From a virus, in the IMG/VR virus record IMGVR_UViG_3300008266_000016, positions 44,790 to 108,789 of that record: a stretch of DNA of 64,000 bases; one strand, given 5' to 3'. The position numbers and the translations under genes were made by a program. Shown one piece after another: positions 26,175 through 35,586 of this stretch. Numbering within the stretch: position 1 is the first letter of the stretch; every line of letters begins with the position of its first letter. Below the pieces are notes generated by a model, which was not told the origin of the DNA, ran no database searches, and saw nothing but the letters and a program-made list of their open reading frames with translations.

Positions 26175-26876
26175 ATGGCACAACAAATAATTGACACCGG
26201 CGCCGCGGCCAATGATGGCACGGGCGAGCCGTTGCGTGATGCATTCGATGCTGTAAATGACAATTTTACAGAAATTTATGCCGCAGGTCCTGTTGGCAGC
26301 AATGTTGTTATTGCCAACAATGTAATTTCTGTCAACGGTCTTAATTCCAATTTGGTGCTGGCTGCCAATGGTATTGGAAACATTCAGGCCAATAGTTCCA
26401 TCATGCCTTCAATTGATGCTGTGTATGACATAGGATCGCCAACCAAACGAATTGACACAGTTTATGCTTCGTATTTTGTGGGCAACGGCAGCCTGCTTAC
26501 AGGTATTGCTGGTGGATCTGGCAACGGCACAGCCATTGCTAACGGCACATCAAATGTAGCTGTTCGCAGTTCAGGTGGTAATGTCACAATTGGCATTGGC
26601 GGAACTGGCAATGTGGCTGTGTTTTACAACAACGGCCTCACTCTCAGCGGCAACCTACAAGCTGCAAATATTTTCAGCACTGGCTTGGTCAGTGCTTCGG
26701 GCAACGTTACTGGCGGCAATATCAATGCCACTGGCAATATTTACATTGGTAACACTGTTTTTACTAGAACACTAACTGTGGGCACTAGAACCACTCCGGT
26801 ATCCGTACCATTGTCCAGTAACAACAGTTTTAATGTTTTGACTCGCACCGGCAACGTGGTTGTGTATACCACATAA
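26175..26876 (+). CDS. Fibre-type structural protein with GAAANDGTGEPLR N-terminal module
   Basis: A 233-residue protein. The opening IDTGAAANDGTGEPLRDAFD, then AVNDNFTEIYA, is a widespread phage structural N-terminal module, probably for attachment. It is followed by LVLAANGIGNIQ, SIDAVYDIGSPTKRIDTVYAS and YFVGNGSLLTGIAG, all of which recur in the giant fibre, and by two TGN-x-TGGN units. The C-terminus is a short beta segment. It is likely a short fibre or adaptor. Confidence 0.78.
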   Translation: MAQQIIDTGAAANDGTGEPLRDAFDAVNDNFTEIYAAGPVGSNVVIANNVISVNGLNSNLVLAANGIGNIQANSSIMPSIDAVYDIGSPTKRIDTVYASYFVGNGSLLTGIAGGSGNGTAIANGTSNVAVRSSGGNVTIGIGGTGNVAVFYNNGLTLSGNLQAANIFSTGLVSASGNVTGGNINATGNIYIGNTVFTRTLTVGTRTTPVSVPLSSNNSFNVLTRTGNVVVYTT

Positions 26877-26898
26877 ATGATAAAATTGGATTAAGATA

Positions 26899-29800
26899 AT
26901 GGCAAACAAGATTCCGTTAGTAGTAAACACAGGTAGCGCACAGATTCAAGAGCTGGCCAGTGGCGATAATTTGCTGTTGACCAACAATGATATTTTGGGT
27001 GTAGGCAGTATCACTGCTGCCAATAACATTGTTGCTAGTGGCAATGTTTACGGTACGTATTTTATTGGTAACGGTTCACAGTTAACTGGGCTTGCCACCG
27101 GCAATTCAACTGCTATTGAAAGTGGAACATCTAACGTTGCTGTTGTAAGTTCAGGCGGCAATGTCACTGTTGGTATTGCTGGCACCGGTAATGTGGTTGT
27201 GGTTGGAACCAACACAGTCACAGTCAAAGCCAATATTCTTCCTGCTGCCAATCTAACCTACAGCCTTGGCAGCCCAACAGCACAGTTCAACGATCTTTAT
27301 CTTTCCAACAGCACTATTTTCCTAGGCAATGCCACAATCAGTGCCAACTCAACTGCTGTTATAATGACCAACGAAAGTGGTCAACAAACTGTAATCAGCG
27401 GTGGCGGTACGCTCACAAGTTATGGCAATGCCAATGTGGCATCTTATCTTGCCAGTGGCGCAGACACTAGCAACATTATCACTACTGGCAATGTTCAGGG
27501 CACTTATGTTTTAGGTAATGGTTCACAACTGACTGGCTTGCCTGCAACATACGGCAATGCCAATGTTGTGGCTAATTTGGCTGCACTAGGCACCAACCCA
27601 ATATCAACTACTGGTAACATCACTGCTGGATATGTGTTTGGTAATGGTAGCCAACTGACTGGCTTGCCTGCAACATACGGCAATTCAAACGTTGCTGCAT
27701 ACCTGCCAACCTACACTGGTAACCTAGGTGGCGGCAACGTTGGAGTGAGTGGAGCAGTAACTGCTGCCACAGTTAGTACTTCAGGCAACATCACCGGCAG
27801 TTATATATTAGGTAATGGTAGTCAACTGACTGGCTTGCCAGCAACATATTCAAACGCTAATGTTCAGGCATATTTGCCAACCTACTCGGGCAACATTGGC
27901 GCACTACTTGCCAACGGCAACATACAAGTTGTCAACGGTATTTTCATTGGTAACGGTGCTGGACTTACTGGCGTTACTGCCAGCTCAAATGTTGGATCAG
28001 CAAGCAAACTTTCAAACGGCACAACAGAATTTAATATTCCTGTGGCCAACGGCAACGTGGTTGGTAACATTGGTGGCGTGACCAACGTTTATACTTTTGC
28101 CTCAACAGGAATGAGTGTTGCTGGTAACGTAACAGCAAACTACTTTATTGGTAATGGTAGTCAACTGACCGGTTTACCTGCCAGCTATGCAGATTCAAAT
28201 GTTACAACATTATTGGCCGCGTTAGGGTCAAATGTTATTAGCGGAACAGGCAACATAACAACCACTGCCAACATCAGTGGCGGCAATGTTGCCGGTACAT
28301 TGAGCACAGCCGCACAACCTAATATCACAAGTGTTGGTACACTCGGATCATTGAGTGTAACTGCCAATATTGATGGTGGCAACTTACGCACTGTTGGACT
28401 GATATCAGCAACTGGCAATGTGTCAGGTGGTAATTTAAATGCCACAGGATTGAGCTTGAGTGGTAACGTTGTTAGTGCGTTAGTTTCAGCAGCCAATATT
28501 ACAACTACTGCTAACATTTCAGGCAACTACATTTTAGGTAATGGCTCACAACTCACAGGGGTCAATTCCGTAACTGTTGATGTAACAGACACAAACGGCC
28601 TAACAACCATTTACTACCCTACGTTTGTAGAGAATCGCACCACAGCTCAGATAGCACGGGCGGATGTGGATCTCACCTACCGGACTGATGATAACCTATT
28701 GACCGTGGGCAATGTTTCAGTCACTGGCAACATAGATGGCGGTAATCTACGCACAGCAGGGCAGGTTACAGCTACTGGTAACGTCACTGGTGGTAACTTG
28801 AATGCCACAGGCTTGAGCCTAAGTGGCAACGTTGTCAGTGCATTAGTGTCTGCGGCAAATATAACAACCACAGCCAACATCAGTGGCGGATACATTTTAG
28901 GTAATGGCAGTGCGTTGACTGGCTTGCCAGCAGGATATGCCAACTCAGATGTTTCAACATACTTGGCCAGTGGTACTGAAACTGCTAATATTATCACAAC
29001 TGCCAATGTCAGTGGCGGAAATTTAGTTTCAACTGGTTTGGTCAGCGTTGCTGGCAACGTTATTGCTAACAACATTAATACAACTCAAAGCGTAACTGGC
29101 ACAGTAATCAGTGCTTCGGGCAACATCACAGGTGGGAATGTAAACACAGGCGGCCAAGTGGTTGCTACTGCTAATGTGTCAGGTGGCAATTTAACCACAG
29201 CAGGACAAGTAAGCGCAACAGGCAATATTACTTCAGCAGCCAATGTGTCAGGTGGAAACTTGACCACAGGTGGTCTGATTAGTGCAACTGGTAACATCAC
29301 CGGTGGTAATATCTTAGGTGGTGCTAATGTTAATGCAACCACTCACACAGGTACTACAGTATCAGTAACTGCCAACGTAACTGGTGGAAACTTGACCACA
29401 GCAGGATTGATCACTGCTACAGGCAACATTGACGGCGCAAACATACGCACTCAAGGTACAGTAAGTGCCGCAGGTAATATTATCACTACAGGTTACTTTG
29501 TGGGTAACTTTGCCGGCAACATTACTGGTAACTTAACTGTTCCTGGTTCAAACACACAAGTGCTTTACAACGCCAATGGCAATGCTGGCGCAGTAGCAGG
29601 ATTTACATATAACACAGACTCCAACACAATGACTGTGTTGGGAGTTGTATCTGCACAAGGAAATGTGATAGCTGGCAACGTGACCACAGTTGGTCAAGTC
29701 AGTGCCACAGGCAACGTGACTGGCAATTACTTTGTTGGTAATGGTGCATTGTTGACAGGCGTTGCAACAGGTACACCCACACAAATTGTCAGCGGAACAT

Positions 29801-32800
29801 CAAATGTTTCTATTGTAAGCTCAGGTGGCAACGTAGCAGTTGGGGTTGGCGGAACTGCCAATGTGGCGGTATATGCTGCAACTGGCGAATATGTTACTGG
29901 CTTGATCAGTGCTACAGGCAATGTGTCAGGTGGTAATTTGACCACAGCAGGACAAGTTGTTGCTACAGCCAACGTGTCAGGTGGTAATTTGACCACAGCT
30001 GGCGAAGTAAGTGCTACAGGCAATGTAACTGGTGGCAACATCATGGGTGGCGCTAACGTTAACGCCACAACTCACACAGGTACCACAGTCAGTGTAACTG
30101 CCAACGTGTCAGGTGGCAATCTAACTACAGCAGGTCAAATAAGTGCTACTGGTAACATTACTGGTGGTAACTTGAATATTGCTGGCAATATTGTAGACAC
30201 TGGTGCTTTAACAATTATTACAGGTAGCAACGGCAACATTGCGTTGGCACCAAATGGTACAGGTATAGTCACAGCGTCTGGCGCATTTAGTGCTGTTGGC
30301 AACATCACTGGTGGTAATATTTTAGGTGGTGCTAATGTCAACGCAACTACCCACACAGGTACTACAGTATCAGTAACTGCCAACGTGACTGGTGGCAATC
30401 TAACCACAGCAGGACAAGTAAGTGCTACTGGCAACATCACTGGTGGCAATATCTTAGGTGGTGCTAACGTTAATGCAACCACTCACACAGGTACTACAGT
30501 CTCGGTAACTGGCAACATCACTGGTGGCAATATCTTAGGTGGCGCCAATGTCAACGCAACCACTCACACAGGTACCACAGTATCAGTAACTGCCAACGTA
30601 ACTGGTGGTAATTTGGTAACAGCTGGTACGGCCAACGTAGCAAGCATAGTCACAAGCGGCACTGCAATTGTAACTGGTAACGTAACTGGTGGCAATTTGT
30701 TGACTGCTGGCGTAGTTTCTGCAACTGGTAACGTCACAGGTGGCAACATTGTTACCACAGGCGCTGGCGGCAACATTACTGGTGCCAACGTTATCACAGC
30801 AACAACATTGAGTGCAACTGGTGTTGTTGTTGCAACAGGCAATGTCAGCGGTGGCAATTTGACCACAGTTGGCAATGTCAGCGCATCAGGTAACGTAGCT
30901 GGTAATTACATTTTGGGTAACGGTGCATTGCTGTCAGGCATTGCAGCCGGTACTCCTACAAAGATTGCTAACGGTACTACAGAAGCCAATATTGGTGTCA
31001 CTGGTGGTAACGCCAACATTTCTGTTGGTGGTATTGCCAATGTGGCAGTGTTTGCCAATACTGGTGCGTTTGTAACTGGACTGATCAGTGCTACTGGTAA
31101 TGTAACCGGTGGCAATTTGGTAACTATTGGAACTGGTAACATAGCTGCATTGGTAGTTTCTACTACAGCCAATATTACAGGTAACGTAACTGGTGGTAAT
31201 TTATTAACTGCTGGATTGATTTCTGCAACTGGCAACATCACTGGCGGCAATTTGAATGCTACCGGCTTGAGTCTAAGTGGCAATGTTGTAAGTGCATTGA
31301 CCAGCGCGGCAAATATCACAACCACTGCCAACATCAGCGGTGGATACGTGTTAGGCAATGGTGCTCTGTTAACTGGCGTTGTGGCCACCAGCATTGGTAC
31401 ACTGCCAAGTGTGAGTGTAACTGGCAATACTGTAACTGGCAACTTGAATGCATTGGAACAAGTTAGTGCCGTGGGCAACATCACCGGTGGCAACATTTTG
31501 TTTGGCACATTCAAATTACTTGGTAATGGTGATGCACAAGTTGGTAATTTAACAGTTACTAATGGCCCAGGTACTGGCAACATTGTTGCTGGTAGCATCA
31601 TAAGTGCCACAGGTAATATATTAAGCGGTAGTAATATCATTGCAACTGCCAATGTCACTGGCGGCAATATTACCACTGCTGGATTGATTTCTGCAACTGG
31701 CAACATCACCGGCGGTAACATATTGGGCGGCGGAGTTGGTACTCAAATCAGCACAGGCGGCAATGTTAATGGCGCGGCGTTCAATGGTAATGTATATTTT
31801 GGCACTGGTATAGTAACAGGCACTGGTAACATCACCGGCGGCAATATTGCAGTTTCGGGTGTGTTGTTGTCTACTAATACAGTTTCAGCAACTGGTAATA
31901 TCACTGGCGGCAATATTGGAACAGCTGGAAATATCACTAGCACAAACACTGTTATTGCTGAAAATATCATAGTTGGACCAGGCATCACCGGTGGTAACAT
32001 CAGTGCACTGGCCAATATCACAGGTGGCAATTTGCTCACAGGTGGTATAGTAACTGCTACAGGCAATGTAACTGGTGGCAATTTGGTCACAGGTGGATTG
32101 ATCAGTGCCGCAGCCAACGTCATTGGCGGTAATTTAATCACAGTTGGAACAGTCAACGGCGCCACACTTAACATCACTGGTAATGCAGTTGTGGGTGGTG
32201 ACTTGACTGTTGATGGCAATGTTATCTACATTAACATCACAGACTTAAATGTTCAAGATCCAATTATTGGATTAGGCCGTGGTGCCAACAACACACCTCT
32301 TACAGTCAACGATAACAAAGATCGTGGCGAACAAATGTGGTATTATACCACTGCTGAGAATTCAGCGTTTATTGGTTATCAAAACTCCACAGGCAATTTG
32401 ATTGCAGCCAGCAACGTAAGCATTGCTAACGAAATTGTCACAGTCAACAGCTACGGTACATTTGTGGTTGGTGCATTGGCAGCAGCATCTGTAACTTCTA
32501 CTGCTACCATAGCAGCCGGCAACGTGACCACAGCAGGATTGATCAGTGCCGCAGGCAATGTCACAGGTGGTAATGTTAGAACTGTTGGACAAGTTAGTGC
32601 CACAGGCAACATCACTGGTGGCAATGTTGGTACTGGTATCTTAACAGCAACCACAGTTAGCGCAACAGCCAATATCACTGGTGGTAATATTCTTACTGGC
32701 GGAGCAATTAGTGCAACTGGTTTGATTGTAGCAACTGGCAATATCACCGGCGGAAATATTGACACCACAGGAACAATCAGTGCATCTGGACTGAATGTAA

Positions 32801-35247
32801 CTGCTAACACAGCCACTGGAAATTTAACCACAGCGGGCATAGTAAGTGCAACTGGCAACATCACTGGTGGCAACATCACTGGTGGTATTTTGTCAGCCAC
32901 AGGCAACGTAGTTGGTGGAAATGTATCAACTGCAGGTTTGATCCTGGCAACTGGCAACATCACAGGCGGTAATTTGAATGCCGCAGGATTGAGTTTGAGT
33001 GGTAATGTTCAGAGTGCATTGAACTCTACTTCTAACGTCACAACCACAGGCAACATCAGTGCCGGCTACTATGCTGGTAATGGTAGTTTGTTAACTGGCG
33101 TGGTTGCCACTGCAATTGGTACTTTACCTAGCTTGAGTGTAACTGGTAACGTTGATAGTGGAAATCTACGCACAGCAGGGTTAGTTTCAGCCACAGGCAA
33201 CATTGACGGTGGCAACTTGCTGACAGGTGGCACAATCACAGCCACAGGCAACATTTTTGGTGGTAATCTGCAAGGTGCATTGATTTCTGCCACAACAGCA
33301 ATATCAGCTACTGGCAACGTGATTGGTGGCAACATTGTCACAGGTGGATTGATCACAGCCACAGGCAACATTGTTTCTACTGCCAACGTTGCAGGTGGTA
33401 ATGTGGTTGCTACCACTTTGGTACAAGGTGCTGGACTTAGTGCTACAGGCAACATTGATGGCGGCAACTTAACAGTTAGCGGTGGAGTAACAGCCACAGC
33501 CAATGTGTCAGGTGGCAATTTGGTCACTGGTGGTTTGGCTGCAATCACTGGCAACGTAACTGGTGGCAATTTACGCACAGTTGGTTTGGTAACAGCAACT
33601 GGTAATGTCACTGGCGGCAATATCACAACAGCTGGTGAAGTAAGTGCAACAGGTAATGTAACTGGTGGCAATGTCAACGGCAGTATTGTTAGTGCAACAA
33701 CCAATGTCACAGCAGGCGGCACAGTAAGTGCGCAAGGTAATGTAACTGGCGGTAATATTGTTACTGGTGGATTGATCACTGCTACTGGTACTATCACTTC
33801 TGCTGCTAACGTAGCAGGTGGAAACTTAACAACTGGTGGTGCTGTTAGCGCAGCTGGTAATATCACAGCCGCAGCCAACATTGCTGGTGGCAATATTTCA
33901 ACTGCTGGGTTGATTGTAGCAACAGGTAACATCACAGCTATAGCTAACATTGCTGGCGGCAATATTTCAACAGGCAATGCAATTGCAGGTGGCAGCATAT
34001 TATCAAGTACCACTCTCAGTGCAGTGGGCAATGTGATTGGTGGCAATATCAATACTGGCGGACAAGTTAGTGCTACTGGTGCCATTACAGGCGCAAATAT
34101 TTCTGGTACAAATTATACAGGTACCACACTCAGTGTTACAGGCAATATTGACGGCGGCAACATCAGAACAGTTGGTCAACTTTCAGCAACAGGTAACATC
34201 ACTGGTGCAAATGTCATAGCAACCACATTTATTGGTAACTTGCAAGGTAATATCTCCCTAGCAGGCAGTAATACTCAAGTGTTGTTTAATGACGGCGGCA
34301 TTGTTGGTGGTACTGCTGGCATGGTGTTTGACAAAACTACCAATGCACTCAGCATCACTGGCACATTTGCCACAAACGGTGTGGCAGCAGACATCAACGT
34401 TGGCGGCAGAATTTCAGTAGCTGGTAACATTTTGACTGGTACTGGCAACATCAGTGGCGGCAACGTTTTGAGTGGTGCTCAAATTAGCGGTATTGGTAAC
34501 GTCACAGGCGGTAACATTGTCACAGGTGGATTGATAACTGCAACAGGTACAATCACTTCTGCTGCCAACGTTGTGGGCGGAAACATCACCACAGGTGGTC
34601 AAGTAAGTGCAACAGGTAACATCACTGGCGGTAACATTATTACCGCAGGCGCAAGTGGTAACATCACTGGTGCCAATGTAATCTCGGCTACCACATTGAG
34701 TGCAACTGCCAACGTAAATGGCGGCAATGTTATCAGTGTAGCATTGGTACAAGGTGCAACGGTCAGCGCAACTGGTAACGTGATTGGTGGCAATGTAACC
34801 ACAGCAGGTTTAGTGTCAGCAACTGGCAATCTTGCTACTGGTGCCAACGTAGTAGCATCTGGATATGCTACCGTAACTGGCAATATCACAGGCGGCAATA
34901 TTATCACTGCAGGAACAGCCACAGTAACTGGTAACATAACCAGTGGAAACATAGCAGCTACAAATCACACAGGAACCACAGTCAGTATCACTGGCAACGT
35001 GATTGGTGGCAACTTGACCACAGGTGGATTAATAACTGCAACAGGCAATATAACTGGTGGCAATGTCAACGCCACAGGATTGAGCTTGAGTGGCAACGTG
35101 GTTTCTGCAATCACAATGACTGCAAATATCACCACTACAGGCAATATTTCAGGTGGAAATATCTCAGCTACAGGTAACATAAATATTGCTGGACAGTTGG
35201 CGGCAACCATAGCAGACGCAACAGCATTGGCAATAGCATTAGGATAA
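26899..35247 (+). CDS. Giant repeat tail fibre, 2782 residues
   Basis: The largest gene of the window. The N-terminus (MANKIPLVVNTGSAQIQELA) matches the 88-residue protein at 21637. The body is made of dozens of tandem units of about 17 residues with core (S/T)(A)TGN(V/I)(T/S/D)GGN followed by (L/I/V)xTxGxVSA. YFIGNGSQLTGL blocks and longer modules such as ILGGANVNATTHTGTTVSVT (about five copies between 29309 and 30600) are interspersed. Unique islands include LNVQDPIIGLGRGANNTPL near 1780 and two NTQVLxN blocks. The periodicity suggests a long trimeric beta-helix shaft. The low-complexity DNA leaves long antisense frames, which are artefacts. Confidence 0.88.
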   Translation: MANKIPLVVNTGSAQIQELASGDNLLLTNNDILGVGSITAANNIVASGNVYGTYFIGNGSQLTGLATGNSTAIESGTSNVAVVSSGGNVTVGIAGTGNVVVVGTNTVTVKANILPAANLTYSLGSPTAQFNDLYLSNSTIFLGNATISANSTAVIMTNESGQQTVISGGGTLTSYGNANVASYLASGADTSNIITTGNVQGTYVLGNGSQLTGLPATYGNANVVANLAALGTNPISTTGNITAGYVFGNGSQLTGLPATYGNSNVAAYLPTYTGNLGGGNVGVSGAVTAATVSTSGNITGSYILGNGSQLTGLPATYSNANVQAYLPTYSGNIGALLANGNIQVVNGIFIGNGAGLTGVTASSNVGSASKLSNGTTEFNIPVANGNVVGNIGGVTNVYTFASTGMSVAGNVTANYFIGNGSQLTGLPASYADSNVTTLLAALGSNVISGTGNITTTANISGGNVAGTLSTAAQPNITSVGTLGSLSVTANIDGGNLRTVGLISATGNVSGGNLNATGLSLSGNVVSALVSAANITTTANISGNYILGNGSQLTGVNSVTVDVTDTNGLTTIYYPTFVENRTTAQIARADVDLTYRTDDNLLTVGNVSVTGNIDGGNLRTAGQVTATGNVTGGNLNATGLSLSGNVVSALVSAANITTTANISGGYILGNGSALTGLPAGYANSDVSTYLASGTETANIITTANVSGGNLVSTGLVSVAGNVIANNINTTQSVTGTVISASGNITGGNVNTGGQVVATANVSGGNLTTAGQVSATGNITSAANVSGGNLTTGGLISATGNITGGNILGGANVNATTHTGTTVSVTANVTGGNLTTAGLITATGNIDGANIRTQGTVSAAGNIITTGYFVGNFAGNITGNLTVPGSNTQVLYNANGNAGAVAGFTYNTDSNTMTVLGVVSAQGNVIAGNVTTVGQVSATGNVTGNYFVGNGALLTGVATGTPTQIVSGTSNVSIVSSGGNVAVGVGGTANVAVYAATGEYVTGLISATGNVSGGNLTTAGQVVATANVSGGNLTTAGEVSATGNVTGGNIMGGANVNATTHTGTTVSVTANVSGGNLTTAGQISATGNITGGNLNIAGNIVDTGALTIITGSNGNIALAPNGTGIVTASGAFSAVGNITGGNILGGANVNATTHTGTTVSVTANVTGGNLTTAGQVSATGNITGGNILGGANVNATTHTGTTVSVTGNITGGNILGGANVNATTHTGTTVSVTANVTGGNLVTAGTANVASIVTSGTAIVTGNVTGGNLLTAGVVSATGNVTGGNIVTTGAGGNITGANVITATTLSATGVVVATGNVSGGNLTTVGNVSASGNVAGNYILGNGALLSGIAAGTPTKIANGTTEANIGVTGGNANISVGGIANVAVFANTGAFVTGLISATGNVTGGNLVTIGTGNIAALVVSTTANITGNVTGGNLLTAGLISATGNITGGNLNATGLSLSGNVVSALTSAANITTTANISGGYVLGNGALLTGVVATSIGTLPSVSVTGNTVTGNLNALEQVSAVGNITGGNILFGTFKLLGNGDAQVGNLTVTNGPGTGNIVAGSIISATGNILSGSNIIATANVTGGNITTAGLISATGNITGGNILGGGVGTQISTGGNVNGAAFNGNVYFGTGIVTGTGNITGGNIAVSGVLLSTNTVSATGNITGGNIGTAGNITSTNTVIAENIIVGPGITGGNISALANITGGNLLTGGIVTATGNVTGGNLVTGGLISAAANVIGGNLITVGTVNGATLNITGNAVVGGDLTVDGNVIYINITDLNVQDPIIGLGRGANNTPLTVNDNKDRGEQMWYYTTAENSAFIGYQNSTGNLIAASNVSIANEIVTVNSYGTFVVGALAAASVTSTATIAAGNVTTAGLISAAGNVTGGNVRTVGQVSATGNITGGNVGTGILTATTVSATANITGGNILTGGAISATGLIVATGNITGGNIDTTGTISASGLNVTANTATGNLTTAGIVSATGNITGGNITGGILSATGNVVGGNVSTAGLILATGNITGGNLNAAGLSLSGNVQSALNSTSNVTTTGNISAGYYAGNGSLLTGVVATAIGTLPSLSVTGNVDSGNLRTAGLVSATGNIDGGNLLTGGTITATGNIFGGNLQGALISATTAISATGNVIGGNIVTGGLITATGNIVSTANVAGGNVVATTLVQGAGLSATGNIDGGNLTVSGGVTATANVSGGNLVTGGLAAITGNVTGGNLRTVGLVTATGNVTGGNITTAGEVSATGNVTGGNVNGSIVSATTNVTAGGTVSAQGNVTGGNIVTGGLITATGTITSAANVAGGNLTTGGAVSAAGNITAAANIAGGNISTAGLIVATGNITAIANIAGGNISTGNAIAGGSILSSTTLSAVGNVIGGNINTGGQVSATGAITGANISGTNYTGTTLSVTGNIDGGNIRTVGQLSATGNITGANVIATTFIGNLQGNISLAGSNTQVLFNDGGIVGGTAGMVFDKTTNALSITGTFATNGVAADINVGGRISVAGNILTGTGNISGGNVLSGAQISGIGNVTGGNIVTGGLITATGTITSAANVVGGNITTGGQVSATGNITGGNIITAGASGNITGANVISATTLSATANVNGGNVISVALVQGATVSATGNVIGGNVTTAGLVSATGNLATGANVVASGYATVTGNITGGNIITAGTATVTGNITSGNIAATNHTGTTVSITGNVIGGNLTTGGLITATGNITGGNVNATGLSLSGNVVSAITMTANITTTGNISGGNISATGNINIAGQLAATIADATALAIALG
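26899..35247 (+). repeat. Imperfect ~51-bp coding repeat array
   Basis: Tandem imperfect units with the core GGCAAyrTNACTGGTGGyAAy encode TGN-x-TGGN. Some neighbouring segments are nearly identical over more than 100 bp, notably around 29300-29400, 30040-30110, 30310-30380, 30445-30520 and 30525-30610, which implies recent duplication or ongoing recombination. Confidence 0.85.
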
Positions 35248-35250
35248 AAA

Positions 35251-35586
35251 ATGGCAAACACTTTTACACGAAAACTCAGCAGACTTGTTGGAACCACAGC
35301 TACCTCAGTTGGTGCGTACACAGTTGCGGCAAATACAACCGCAGTTGTGGTTGGACTTTCTTTGACCAATGTCACATCAAGTGCAATTGCAGCCAACGTG
35401 ATTATTTTAGATAACGCAGCGCAAACCACTCGATTGGCAGTAAATGCACCTATTTCAGCAGGGTCAAGTTTGGTTGTAGGAGGCGGCGATCAAAAGATTG
35501 TGTTGGTCACAGGAGATCAATTGCAAGTTCAAAGTAGCGCAGCTACCAGTATTGATGCAGTAATGAGCATAATGGAAATCACATAA
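35251..35586 (+). CDS. Small virion structural protein
   Basis: A 111-residue protein (ANTFTRKLSRLVGTTATSVGAY, split here as one N-terminal helix-strand region; then VVVGLSLTNVTSSAIAANVI and GGGDQKIVLVTGDQLQVQSS). The beta-rich C-terminal half has a VVGGGDQKIVL turn that I recall from head-tail or fibre-associated proteins of many phages, without a known role. It starts 3 bp after the giant fibre gene and overlaps the next start, so it is probably co-expressed as a fibre accessory. Confidence 0.72.
   Translation: MANTFTRKLSRLVGTTATSVGAYTVAANTTAVVVGLSLTNVTSSAIAANVIILDNAAQTTRLAVNAPISAGSSLVVGGGDQKIVLVTGDQLQVQSSAATSIDAVMSIMEIT

Noticed and set aside
30906-34085. Long minus-strand frames rich in LPPVTLPVA-type repeats opposite the giant fibre
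   Set aside because: They are the reverse complement of the TGN-x-TGGN coding repeat. Codon bias of the repeat removes antisense stops. No ribosome-binding sites or promoters precede them.
26899-35247. CRISPR array or diversity-generating retroelement target
   Set aside because: Repeats are contiguous, in frame and degenerate, with no unique spacers, no cas gene and no reverse transcriptase in the window.
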